Source: Akkermansia sp.
Lineage (GTDB): Bacteria; Verrucomicrobiota; Verrucomicrobiia; Verrucomicrobiales; Akkermansiaceae
Assembly (NCBI GenBank): GCA_030536145.1
Contig: JAUNQN010000012.1
Coordinates: 1 to 58,192, forward strand
DNA: 58,192 bases
Direction of reading: 5' to 3'
The translations under genes and the position numbers were made by a program. Positions within the stretch are counted from its first letter, which is position 1; the number at the start of each line of letters is the position of its first letter. This document shows positions 1-8,034 of the stretch, piece by piece. The notes under the pieces were generated by a model. The model ran no database searches, was not told the DNA's origin, and saw only the letters and a program-made list of their open reading frames with translations.

Positions 1-787
1 TTTCCTCCACCTCTATCACAACGGGTTGCGGCTCATACTGCTTGCTGCTCCGTGTCTTGGCGGGCAGTTCCCGCATGGCGTCTGCGTACGGCTTGCCATC
101 AATGAACAGGCGGAGGGGAATGATGCCGTCATCTGTGGAGCGGTAGGCCAGGTCCAGGGTATAGTCCGGGTGCCAGTTTTGCGGCAGGTTGAACTTGTCG
201 GGCGTGGTGTCGTCCGATATGAAGTACTTGATGTGCCATCTGGAGTGGATAAAGCGCCCTTTGAGGATGAAGTGCGGGTCGGCATCGGAGTCGACCCTGG
301 CCCAGCAATCCATGAGGGTGCGGATTTCGTCCTCGCGGGGGGAGTCCTCTGCGCTGCCGGGGTATTCTATGCGTGCGGGTACATGTATGCCGTCATCCCC
401 TGCAGCCCAGAACACGGCCAGGCGGGTGGTCTCGCACAGGTTAATCTCCACGGCGCTGTCGGCCTTGGGGTGCTCCGGGAAATAGTCGGCGTACCGCTCC
501 CATTCGTCGTTTTCCCCGTAATAGTGGACTTTCAGTTTTTCAAACTGGGAGGGTTCCCAGTACAGGGAGTTGCCGATGACGGGGGAGGAGAGGGGCACCT
601 CCAGGATCTCGGCGTCGATGCTGCAGTAGTTGCCGCGGAACAGGTCGCGGGGGTCGTACTGCTTTACGCGCAGCTTGAGCACGGGGGAATTGGCCAGCAC
701 CTCCTCTTGCCGGAGGTAGCTGTACACCAGGTAGGCGGCTTGCGCTGCCACAATCAGGATAAGCAGGAAATAGCGGAAGATTCTCAT
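1..787 (-). CDS. GDYXXLXY-domain protein, partial (3' end outside window)
   Basis: An open frame runs from the ATG at 787 down to the window edge without a stop, about 262 codons. It starts with a hydrophobic N-terminal anchor (roughly residues 4-20). Residues 44-57 carry DPRDLFRGNY, which resembles the arginine/glycine motif that names the GDYXXLXY family, although the motif here is degenerate. The ATG overlaps the stop of the DUF2157 gene by four bases (ATGA), so the two should be translationally coupled. GDYXXLXY proteins commonly sit next to DUF2157 membrane proteins; their biochemical role is unknown. The C-terminus cannot be seen. Confidence 0.8.
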   Translation of the reverse strand, partial: MRIFRYFLLILIVAAQAAYLVYSYLRQEEVLANSPVLKLRVKQYDPRDLFRGNYCSIDAEILEVPLSSPVIGNSLYWEPSQFEKLKVHYYGENDEWERYADYFPEHPKADSAVEINLCETTRLAVFWAAGDDGIHVPARIEYPGSAEDSPREDEIRTLMDCWARVDSDADPHFILKGRFIHSRWHIKYFISDDTTPDKFNLPQNWHPDYTLDLAYRSTDDGIIPLRLFIDGKPYADAMRELPAKTRSSKQYEPQPVVIEVEE

Positions 788-2244
788 TTGCTGGCGGGGG
801 CAGGGGTTTCAGGTTCTGCGGCGGAGTCCTTCTTGGCGGCGGCGGGCGGGGGCGTGGGCACACCCGGTGGCATGGGAACGGCGGGTATGGAGCTGGTGGC
901 GGGCTTGGGGGTGGCCGGTCTGGTGGGGGGCAGGGGGCTCACCACGGGTGCAGGCTCCTCCTTCTTTTCTGCCGCAGCCTTTCCGGCGGGAGCTTCCGCC
1001 TTTGCCGGGGCAGGGGCGGGTGCGGCCTGCCTGGCGGGGCTGGCATGGATGGGCTTGGGAATGTACGCGGTGCGGCGTTCCTGCCGCACACGGCTCACCA
1101 CCTTGCGGCGGGTCCGCTCCAGCAGGATGAGCAGCAGCAGCATGAACAGGCCGCAGCCGATGAGCGCCAGGCCGGAATCCGTGAGGGAATCAAACACGTC
1201 CGAAACCAGCCCTATGGCCGCGCCGATGATGAAGATGACGCCGTAGTTGATCCAGGCGATGCGCAGGGCGCGGGAGCCGATGTGCATGAGGCTCAGGCCG
1301 TACAGGAAGCACAGCCCGCAGCCGATGATGCGGGTGGGCAGCTCCTGGTACTCCGGCATGCTGAACACGGCCGGCACGGCCACCATGACGGTGGTGGCCA
1401 GCGTGAGCATGAACCACGGGCCGCGCGGGGCGGCGGGCTTGAATACCAGCATGGCCAGCGGCACGCAGGCCACGGCTGCCAGTACGGCCATCCATGTATG
1501 CATGTTTTCAGGTGTCACGCTCATGGTGGTATAGTAGCTTTGCTGCGTGATTACCATTGCCATGCTGCAAAAGGCCAGGGCTGCCGGCACGGCCAGCCAG
1601 GCATGGTCGCGCATAAAGCATGCCGTGCCGCGGCAGCGCTCTGCCATCATCCACCAGCACACGGCCAGGGCGGGGAATGCCGTTCGATGGAAAAAATCCT
1701 TTCCGTCTCCCAGGAATTCACGGAAGCCCAGGAAGGAATCCGCATGGCGGGTGTATGCCATGCCAGACAGCAGCACAAAGCTGCCTACGGCCACCGCTGC
1801 CACCAGCACGCGCTGGCGCGTGAGCAGCGGCAGCAGCACTATGCCTGCCAGGAACAGCGCGCAGCCCTCCACCTCCGGATTCTGCAGCTGGAATATCTGC
1901 CCGTACAGCGCTATGTTGGCCAGCCACATGCCACCCCCCAGCAGGGAGAATACATCCGCCACCACCGGGTGCCGCGCATCCTGTGCCAGGTAGATGACCC
2001 AGAACAGCACCATCAGCGCTATGCCGGTGCCCATCTTCACCATTGGCGGTATGGTATCCCAGTTGGCGGAGATGAGCATGATGATTCCGGCAAGGATCAG
2101 CGCGCCCGCCAGGCTGCCCAGGCAGATGGCCAGCCAGGACCTGCTGCGGTTCCCCGCCAGGTGGAAATGTGTGATGATGGCATCCATCTGCGAGGTGGAT
2201 ATCAGCCCCGCCTCACGGATGCGCTCTATGTCTGTACGTTTCAT
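784..2244 (-). CDS. DUF2157 domain multi-pass membrane protein
   Basis: The 486-residue product has a short cytoplasmic N-terminus, the DUF2157 signature SANWDTIP at residues 59-66 after the first membrane helix, and about ten hydrophobic segments up to roughly residue 380. The last 100 residues are rich in proline and alanine and are probably disordered. It is the first gene of a two-gene unit with the GDYXXLXY gene (ATGA overlap). DUF2157 proteins are inner-membrane proteins of unknown function. A promoter with a 17-bp spacer lies just upstream at 2278-2306. Confidence 0.85.
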   Translation of the reverse strand: MKRTDIERIREAGLISTSQMDAIITHFHLAGNRSRSWLAICLGSLAGALILAGIIMLISANWDTIPPMVKMGTGIALMVLFWVIYLAQDARHPVVADVFSLLGGGMWLANIALYGQIFQLQNPEVEGCALFLAGIVLLPLLTRQRVLVAAVAVGSFVLLSGMAYTRHADSFLGFREFLGDGKDFFHRTAFPALAVCWWMMAERCRGTACFMRDHAWLAVPAALAFCSMAMVITQQSYYTTMSVTPENMHTWMAVLAAVACVPLAMLVFKPAAPRGPWFMLTLATTVMVAVPAVFSMPEYQELPTRIIGCGLCFLYGLSLMHIGSRALRIAWINYGVIFIIGAAIGLVSDVFDSLTDSGLALIGCGLFMLLLLILLERTRRKVVSRVRQERRTAYIPKPIHASPARQAAPAPAPAKAEAPAGKAAAEKKEEPAPVVSPLPPTRPATPKPATSSIPAVPMPPGVPTPPPAAAKKDSAAEPETPAPASK

Positions 2245-2277
2245 GGTGAAAATGCCTCGGCAACCTGCCGCATTCCC

Positions 2278-2306
2278 CTTTTACCACGCCGTGCCCCCGC
2301 CGTCAA
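2278..2306 (-). promoter_or_regulatory. Promoter for the DUF2157-GDYXXLXY pair
   Basis: Read on the minus strand: TTGACG, 17-bp spacer ending in GTGG, then TAAAAG. The TG one base before the -10 is the extended -10 arrangement seen at many promoters in this window. The leader would be about 27 nt. Confidence 0.55.
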
Positions 2307-2362
2307 GTAAGATGTGAATCGCCGGTAGACGAAAAAAAGTTAGTGCAATCAAACAAAAATGC

Positions 2363-2391
2363 TTGACCGAACGGTTAGCTGGTGCTAACAT
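2363..2391 (+). promoter_or_regulatory. feo operon promoter
   Basis: TTGACC, 17-bp spacer, TAACAT, with TG in the extended -10 position. It lies 25 bp before feoA. A perfect 6-4-6 palindrome (2374-2389) fills the spacer and covers the -10, so a bound repressor would block polymerase directly. Confidence 0.65.
2374..2389. promoter_or_regulatory. Candidate metal-repressor operator in the feoA promoter
   Basis: GTTAGC-TGGT-GCTAAC is a perfect inverted repeat. Its GTTAG/CTAAC half-sites match the core of the DtxR/IdeR iron box (GGTTAG...CTAACC), although the half-sites here are farther apart. It lies between the -35 and -10 of the feo promoter. A second GTTAG/CTAAC palindrome precedes feoB. Iron-dependent repression is inferred; no DtxR-family gene is in the window. 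Confidence 0.5.
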
Positions 2392-2415
2392 TTGCCCGCC
2401 GAACCAAATTGAACC

Positions 2416-2646
2416 ATGAACCATACTCTAACATTGAACCAAGTAAAGGTGGGGCGCGCGGTGCGCGTGTCCTGCGTGAAGGGTGGCGGGCCGCTGCGCC
2501 AGAGAATCCTGGATATGGGGCTGACCGCCGGGGCAGAGGTGACCGTGCGCCGCATGGCGCCGCTGGGGGACCCGCTGGAGGTGCGTGTGCGCGGTTATGA
2601 GCTTTCCCTGAGAAAGGCGGAGGCCGCGTGTATAGAGGTTCAATGA
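2416..2646 (+). CDS. feoA: Ferrous iron transport protein A (FeoA)
   Basis: This 76-residue protein has the SH3-like FeoA fold signature: the RQRILDMGLTAGAEVTVRR stretch near residues 29-47, followed by LGDPLEVRVRGYELSLR. FeoA is a small cytoplasmic partner of the FeoB ferrous-iron permease. The length is normal for the family (about 75-80). It is the first gene of the feo operon, 39 bp before feoB, behind a promoter with a palindromic operator. The leader is A/C-rich with no SD sequence. Confidence 0.93.
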   Translation: MNHTLTLNQVKVGRAVRVSCVKGGGPLRQRILDMGLTAGAEVTVRRMAPLGDPLEVRVRGYELSLRKAEAACIEVQ

Positions 2647-2669
2647 GCCGAATTTTTTTTGAGCTGTAA

Positions 2670-2680
2670 GTTAGTCTAAC
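2670..2680. promoter_or_regulatory. Second candidate iron-box palindrome, before feoB
   Basis: GTTAG-T-CTAAC is a perfect 5-1-5 palindrome ending five bases before the feoB ATG. The spacing is that of the DtxR/IdeR core (TTAG-n-CTAA). It shares half-sites with the palindrome in the feoA promoter, which suggests one regulator binds both. Confidence 0.5.
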
Positions 2681-2685
2681 CGAAC

Positions 2686-5361
2686 ATGAAACGGACGATA
2701 GCATTGGCTGGCAACCCGAACAGCGGCAAGACCTCGCTGTTCAACGAGCTGACAGGCGCAAACCAGTACGTGGGCAACTGGCCCGGAGTGACGGTGGAGC
2801 GCAAGGGCGGGAGCCTGCGGGACCATGAGGAGGTGGAGCTGCAGGACCTGCCGGGCATCTACTCCATGTCCCCGTACACGCCGGAGGAAGTGGTGACGCG
2901 CCGCTACCTGGTGGAGGAGAAGCCGGACATGATAGTGAACGTGGTGGATGCCACGAACCTGGAGCGCAACCTGTACCTGACGAGCCAGCTGCTGGAGACG
3001 GGCATACCCGTGGTGGTGGCGCTGAACATGATAGACCTGGTGGAAAAGCGCGGCGGGCGCGTGGATGCCGCGGCGCTCTCCGCCGCGCTGGGCTGCCCGG
3101 TGCTGGCGGTAAGCGCCCTGCGGCAGACGGGGCTGGAGGAACTCATCTCCCTGTGCGCGGGAGAGCTGCCCGCGGCGGGCAAGCCGCTGGCATACCCCGC
3201 CGGGGTGGAGAAGGCCGTGGCGGAGATACGGGAGCTGTGCGCCTGCAACCGCTGGAAGGCGGTGAAGCTGCTGGAGGGCGATTCCGAGCTGGCCGCCGCG
3301 CTGGATTCCGCGCAGCGCGTGGAGGTGGACAGCCGCCGCGTGGCGCTGGAGAAGGCGGCGGAGACGGACATAGCCTCCATCATCGCCTCTGCCCGTTATG
3401 ATGCCATTTGCGCCGTGACCCCGCAGGTGATAGTCGGCAAGGAGAGCCCGGCGGATGCCGTGTCCGCCAAGATAGATGCGGTGCTCACGCACCGCGTGTT
3501 CGGCCTGTTCATCTTTGCGGCGGTCATGTATGCCATCTTCTACATCTCCATCGGTACCGTGGGAACTTGGGGAACGGACTGGGCGAACGATGTACTCTTC
3601 GGCTCCGTGGTGGCCGGCTGGCTGGGCGGGTTTATAGGGGACACGCCTGCAAGCATGGAGTCCATGGTGATGTTCAGTTCCGTGCTGGGCATGGTGCTGG
3701 TGTTCGGCAGTGCGCTGCGGCGCCTGCATGACCTGGGGCGCAACGGCAGCTGGCTGTACCTGGCGGTGCTGCCCTTTGCCATGGAATACATGTGCCCGCA
3801 CCTGCCGGAACCCGTGCACACGGGCGTGATGTGGCTGCTGTACGCCGCCAATGCGGTGCTGCTGCTGGCCTGCCTGCTGCTGCCCGGCACGCGCGGCGGC
3901 AACAACTACGGCACGGAAACCCCGCGCTTCTGCCGGAATCCCTTCCGCCTTTCCGGGCGCGGCGGCCGCGTGGAGTTTGCCGTGTGGCTGGTCCTGCTGG
4001 GGCTGGCGGCGTACGGCGCGGGGCTGTGCGGCACGCTCACCCTGGAATGCAGTGAGCAGCTCCAAGCCCTGGTGGGAGACGGCTGCGTGGCCGGCGTGGG
4101 CGCGGTCATCGGCTTCCTGCCGCAGATGGCGGTGCTGTTCTTCCTGCTCTCCCTGCTGGAGGACTGCGGCTACATGGCGCGCGTGGCCTTTATGATGGAC
4201 CGCATCTTCCGCACCATCGGCATGTCCGGCAAATCCTTCATCCCGCTGCTGGTGGCCATGGGCTGCGGCGTGCCGGGGGTGATGGCCACCCGCACCATCG
4301 AGAACGAGAAGGACCGCCGCATGTCCGTGATGCTCACCACCTTCATTCCCTGCAGCGCCAAGCTGCCCGTCATCACGCTCTTCGGCGCCATCCTGGGGCA
4401 GGATGCCCTCACCGCCACCATCGCGTACTTTGCCGGCGTGCTCTCCGTCATCCTCAGCGGCTGCATCCTGCGCAAGACCCACGCCTTCGCCGGGTCCTAC
4501 ACGCCCTTTGTCATGGAGCTGCCGGCCTACCACATGCCGCGCGGGGCAAACATCAACCTGCGCGCCATGGAGCGCTGCAAGGCCTTTGCCCGCAAGGCCG
4601 GCACCATCATCTTCCTGGCCTGCGGCCTGGTGTGGTATGCCAGCCACTACACGTGGAACCAGAGCTACCTGCCGGAGGATGACCAGATTGAGGAATCCAT
4701 GCTGGCAGACGTGGGCAACACCGTGGCCCCGCTCTTCTCCCCCCTGGGCTGGGGTACCTGGAAACCCGCCGTGGCCACCGTGACCGGCCTGGTGGCCAAG
4801 GAGAACGTGGTAGGCACCTTCGGTGTGCTGTACGGCACCGGAGACACCGCCGGGGACGAGCCTGCCGCCGCCGGGGAGGATGCCGCCGCAGCCGAGGAGG
4901 AGGACGAACTGCCCGCCACCCCCACGCTCTGCAAGGCCAACGCCCTCACCGCCGTGCCCCTGGCCGCCTACAAGTGCATCTGCGGCGTGCAGGAGCCGGA
5001 AGCCGCCGCCGGGGCGGGGGATGAGGAAGAGGAGGACGACGAGACCACCGGCGTGGCCGCCAACATCAAGTCCGCCGGGGCCTTCAGCTCCCTGGCCGCC
5101 CTCTCCTTCATGCTCTTCAACCTGCTGTGCGCCCCCTGCTTTGCCGCCTGCGGAGCCATACGGAACGAGATGAACAGCCCGCGCTGGACCATCTTCGCCA
5201 TCGGCTACATGTGCGGCTGGGCCTACCTGGTGGCCTTCCTGACCTACCAGCTGGGCATGCTGGCCGCGGGCGGCAGTTTCTGCACCGGCAGCGCCGTGGC
5301 CATAGCGGCAGCCCTCTGCCTGCTGTATCTCATCTTCCGCCGCAACAAATACGCCAAGTAA
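2686..5361 (+). CDS. feoB: Ferrous iron transporter FeoB with DUF805-like insertion
   Basis: GTP-dependent ferrous-iron permease of the inner membrane, 891 residues and longer than usual. The N-terminal G domain has G1 GNPNSGKTS (9-17), DLPG (54-57) and NMID (114-117). The channel domain has the LLEDCGYMARVAF and ATRTIEN gate motifs. Between the first channel helix and the GVGAVIGFLPQ segment (from about 465) lie some 135 extra residues: RLHDLGRNGSW (346-356) and PGTRGGNNYG (400-409), both hallmarks of DUF805, then FRLSGRGGRVEF (about 420), which resembles the DUF805 N-terminal motif. A second insert, about residues 719-797, is strongly acidic and contains three cysteines. Both inserts are in frame and have normal codon use. 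Confidence 0.95.
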   Translation: MKRTIALAGNPNSGKTSLFNELTGANQYVGNWPGVTVERKGGSLRDHEEVELQDLPGIYSMSPYTPEEVVTRRYLVEEKPDMIVNVVDATNLERNLYLTSQLLETGIPVVVALNMIDLVEKRGGRVDAAALSAALGCPVLAVSALRQTGLEELISLCAGELPAAGKPLAYPAGVEKAVAEIRELCACNRWKAVKLLEGDSELAAALDSAQRVEVDSRRVALEKAAETDIASIIASARYDAICAVTPQVIVGKESPADAVSAKIDAVLTHRVFGLFIFAAVMYAIFYISIGTVGTWGTDWANDVLFGSVVAGWLGGFIGDTPASMESMVMFSSVLGMVLVFGSALRRLHDLGRNGSWLYLAVLPFAMEYMCPHLPEPVHTGVMWLLYAANAVLLLACLLLPGTRGGNNYGTETPRFCRNPFRLSGRGGRVEFAVWLVLLGLAAYGAGLCGTLTLECSEQLQALVGDGCVAGVGAVIGFLPQMAVLFFLLSLLEDCGYMARVAFMMDRIFRTIGMSGKSFIPLLVAMGCGVPGVMATRTIENEKDRRMSVMLTTFIPCSAKLPVITLFGAILGQDALTATIAYFAGVLSVILSGCILRKTHAFAGSYTPFVMELPAYHMPRGANINLRAMERCKAFARKAGTIIFLACGLVWYASHYTWNQSYLPEDDQIEESMLADVGNTVAPLFSPLGWGTWKPAVATVTGLVAKENVVGTFGVLYGTGDTAGDEPAAAGEDAAAAEEEDELPATPTLCKANALTAVPLAAYKCICGVQEPEAAAGAGDEEEEDDETTGVAANIKSAGAFSSLAALSFMLFNLLCAPCFAACGAIRNEMNSPRWTIFAIGYMCGWAYLVAFLTYQLGMLAAGGSFCTGSAVAIAAALCLLYLIFRRNKYAK

Positions 5362-5398
5362 GGCAATCAGACACAAACAGACAACAAATCGGTTAACT

Positions 5399-5554
5399 AT
5401 GGGAAATATCATCGTCATTACCATACTGGGCGTATTTGCCCTGCTGGCCCTCCGCTCCTGCCTCCGCAGCAAGAGAAAAGGGTGCAGCGGGGGCTGCGGA
5501 AGCTGCGGGGGCAACTGCCCCTGCCACCGCAGCAAGCCCCAACTGCGGCACTGA
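5399..5554 (+). CDS. FeoB-associated Cys-rich membrane protein
   Basis: This 51-residue ORF has one membrane helix at residues 3-18 followed by a basic, glycine/cysteine-rich tail with CSGGCGSCGGNCPC spacing. This matches the small FeoB-associated Cys-rich proteins found after feoB in other phyla, in the place of FeoC. It starts 37 bp after feoB and runs in the same operon. The cysteines could bind iron or an Fe-S cluster; this is inferred. Confidence 0.85.
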   Translation: MGNIIVITILGVFALLALRSCLRSKRKGCSGGCGSCGGNCPCHRSKPQLRH

Positions 5555-5614
5555 ACCGGCCTCCAACCTTTCCGAACCAAACCAATACACAACCAAAAAC
5601 ATACTCCAAGAAAC

Positions 5615-6877
5615 ATGAACCGCAACCACATACTCGCCATAGCCGCCGCCATGCTCACCCTGCACCCCCTGGCCGCCGATGAAACGGATGCCAAGTGGGG
5701 GGATATCCTGGACGGTATCCTGATGTTCACCCCGGAGGAGGGCGACCCCGCCTACAAGAAGGCTGCCAACGAGAAGTACGGCACCCAGTGGGGCGTGGAC
5801 CTGGGCTATGCCTACTGGGGCACCCACCGCGCGCAGGGCGGCACGCCCAACCGCAACCACAACTACGCCCTGCTGCATGCCCAGCTCAACCAGCGCATCA
5901 TCAAGGACGACACCAACGGCGGCACCTGGATCCGCGCAGAGCTTTCCGGCACCTGGGGGCTGGACAACCGCTCCGCCAGCAGCGCGTATGACATGGTGGG
6001 CGGCACCGGCGCCACCTTTGAGCCGCATGTGGATATCTTCGGCCCCCACGTGGCCGGCCTGCCGGAGCTCGCCGTCATGCAGTACCTGCAGGGCAAGCGC
6101 ATCTGCTTCATCGGCGGCATGGTGAACCTCACCAACTACTTCGACGGCGTGAGCGTGGCGAACGACACCTTCTCCTCCTTCACCAACTCCGGCCTTACCA
6201 ACTCCAAGGTGCTGCCGCTCACCTCCTGCAACAGCGCCTTCGGCGCCATCCTCATGGGTGAGCTCAGCCCGAACGACTACGTGATTGTGGCTGCCGCCCA
6301 GACCGGCGGAGACTTTGCCCAGGGCACCAACCCCTTCCGCACCGCCAACAAGGACGGCTACGCCATTGTGGGCGAATACGGCCATATCTTTGCGGACGGA
6401 GACGCCACCCTGCGCATCAACCCCTTCTACCGCCGCTTTGATTCCAAGCAGTTCGACGGCGAGGACGCCCGCAACCATGATTCCGCGGGCATTGCCGCCA
6501 GCATCGAGTGGAACGTGAGCGACCGCGTGACCGTGTTCTCCCGCGCCGGCTGGGCCGCCAAGCAGCAGTACAGCACCGCCGCAGAGTGCACCGTGGGTAC
6601 CCATATCAAGCTCTTTGCCGGCAGGGAGGACGATTTCCTGGGCCTGGCTGCCGGCGTGGCGAAGGGCCAGTCCCCCTACGGCGAGTATGATGAGGAGACG
6701 GGCGAGCCCCTGGGCGGCAACAACCACCGCCGCGAGTACATGATGGAGGCCACCTACAATTTCCAGGTGAACGACTACATGCGCATCATGCCCCATTTCC
6801 AGTACATTTCCCGGCCTTCCTATTCCGCCCTTAGTGACGAGACGGTGTTCGGTGTCCAGACCGTCTTTTCATTCTGA
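5615..6877 (+). CDS. Outer-membrane porin (OprB-like) of the feo locus
   Basis: A 420-residue protein with an N-terminal signal peptide (cleavage probably after LAA near residue 21) and a C-terminal phenylalanine, as expected for an outer-membrane beta-barrel. Many alternating aromatic strands (GVDLGYAYWG, WIRAELSGTWG, YMMEATYNFQV) and the FGAILMGEL/INPFYRRF layout resemble carbohydrate-selective OprB-type porins. It lies 60 bp after the small Cys-rich gene and before a terminator, so it is probably the last feo gene. A role in letting iron or its ligands cross the outer membrane is inferred from position only. Confidence 0.75.
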   Translation: MNRNHILAIAAAMLTLHPLAADETDAKWGDILDGILMFTPEEGDPAYKKAANEKYGTQWGVDLGYAYWGTHRAQGGTPNRNHNYALLHAQLNQRIIKDDTNGGTWIRAELSGTWGLDNRSASSAYDMVGGTGATFEPHVDIFGPHVAGLPELAVMQYLQGKRICFIGGMVNLTNYFDGVSVANDTFSSFTNSGLTNSKVLPLTSCNSAFGAILMGELSPNDYVIVAAAQTGGDFAQGTNPFRTANKDGYAIVGEYGHIFADGDATLRINPFYRRFDSKQFDGEDARNHDSAGIAASIEWNVSDRVTVFSRAGWAAKQQYSTAAECTVGTHIKLFAGREDDFLGLAAGVAKGQSPYGEYDEETGEPLGGNNHRREYMMEATYNFQVNDYMRIMPHFQYISRPSYSALSDETVFGVQTVFSF

Positions 6878-6928
6878 TAGATTTGCAGATACGTTGTTGT
6901 CATAGTGCTGCATTGTAGAAAGAGGAGG

Positions 6929-6960
6929 GGGCACGGGGCGATTCCGCCCCGTGCCCTTTT
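6929..6960 (+). terminator. Terminator of the feo operon
   Basis: A 12-bp perfect GC-rich stem (GGGCACGGGGCG, loop ATTC) is followed by TTTT, about 50 bp after the porin stop. Confidence 0.8.
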
Positions 6961-6978
6961 CCCTGTGTATGGACAGCA

Positions 6979-7011
6979 AAAGCCGCGCGGCCCTGTGGGC
7001 GGCGCGGCTTT
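6979..7011 (-). terminator. Terminator after trpS
   Basis: A 10-bp stem AAAGCCGCGC/GCGCGGCTTT with a 13-nt loop lies about 20 bp beyond the trpS stop. Read on the minus strand, the stem ends in a short U run. Confidence 0.6.
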
Positions 7012-7030
7012 GAAGGTATTGGCGGTGGAC

Positions 7031-8005
7031 TTACACCCACTCCAGGCCCACGGCCTTGCGGATGCGGGTGAGGGTCTTGGCGGCTTCCTCGCGGGCCTTG
7101 GCGGCACCGGTGGTGAGCACGTCGTCCACGTAGGCGGGGTTGGCCAGCAGCCATTCGCGGCGCTCACGGGCGGCGCGGAAATACTCCCAGTAGGCCTCGA
7201 AGAGGTCTTTCTTGAACTGGCCGTAGCCCACGCCGCCGGCCAGGTGGGCGTCCACCATCGCCTGGTACTGCTCCGGGGTGGCAAAGAGCTTGTAGAGGGC
7301 CAGGATGATGGAGCCTTCCACGGGCTTGGGGTCCTCCAGCGGGGTGGCATCGGTCACCACTTTCTTGTTGATGAGCTTGCGGGTGGCCTTCTCCTCGCCG
7401 AAGATGGGGAGGGTGTTGCCGTAGCTCTTGCTCATCTTCTGGCCGTCCAGGCCGGGGACAACGGCGGTCACCTCGCTGATGATGGGTTCCGGGAGCTTGA
7501 AAAGCTCCTCGCCGAAGGTGTCGTTCATCTTGCCTGCCAGGTCGCGGGTAACCTCCAGGTGCTGTTTCTGGTCCTTGCCCACGGGCACGGCATCACTGTT
7601 GTACAGCAGGATATCCGCCGCCATGAGGGCGGGGTAGGCAAAGAGGGCGTGGGAGGCGGCGAAGCCGTGGGCCATCTTGTCCTTGTAGGAATGGCAGCGC
7701 TCCAGCAGGCCCATGGGGCACACGGTGGAGAGAATCCAGGCCAGCTCGTTCACCTCCGGCACGGCGGATTGGGCAAAGAAGACGGATTTTTCCGGGTCCA
7801 GGCCGCAGGCCAGGAAATCCACGGCCAGGCCGCGGGTGTTCTCCCGCAGGGCCTGCGCGCTCTCCATGGTGGTCATGGCGTGGTAGTTGGCAATGAAGTA
7901 GAAGCCTTCTCCCTGCTCCTGGAGTCGGACGGCGGGTTCAATGGCGCCGAAGTAGTTGCCGATGTGGAGCTGGCCGCTGGGCTGAAGTCCGGTAAGGAAT
8001 CTCAT
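7031..8005 (-). CDS. trpS: Tryptophan--tRNA ligase
   Basis: Charges tRNA-Trp in the cytoplasm. The 324-residue length is typical of bacterial TrpRS. The class I signature is HIGN at residues 14-17 (after TGLQPSGQ), with KMSKS near residue 190. LLYNSDAVPVGKDQKQHLE and the C-terminal arginine/alanine-rich helix also match. The start is set at MRFLTGLQ; the open frame extends upstream into the preceding gene. The 29-bp gap to the lipoprotein gene is A/C-rich, has no SD sequence and is too short for a T-box. Confidence 0.96.
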   Translation of the reverse strand: MRFLTGLQPSGQLHIGNYFGAIEPAVRLQEQGEGFYFIANYHAMTTMESAQALRENTRGLAVDFLACGLDPEKSVFFAQSAVPEVNELAWILSTVCPMGLLERCHSYKDKMAHGFAASHALFAYPALMAADILLYNSDAVPVGKDQKQHLEVTRDLAGKMNDTFGEELFKLPEPIISEVTAVVPGLDGQKMSKSYGNTLPIFGEEKATRKLINKKVVTDATPLEDPKPVEGSIILALYKLFATPEQYQAMVDAHLAGGVGYGQFKKDLFEAYWEYFRAARERREWLLANPAYVDDVLTTGAAKAREEAAKTLTRIRKAVGLEWV

Positions 8006-8034
8006 GGTGTGTGTAAGGTGGTGTGTGGTTGTTG

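Noticed and set aside
26..2310. Long plus-strand frames over the DUF2157 pair
   Set aside because: Antisense to two coupled membrane-protein genes with clear helices; no recognisable domains.
2671..5730. 1019-codon open frame on the minus strand across feoB
   Set aside because: Antisense shadow of a GC-rich gene; the translation has no domain and is rich in Gly, Ala, Gln and His.
8006..8034. T-box or other riboswitch before trpS
   Set aside because: The gap is only 29 bp and holds no structure or T-box sequence.
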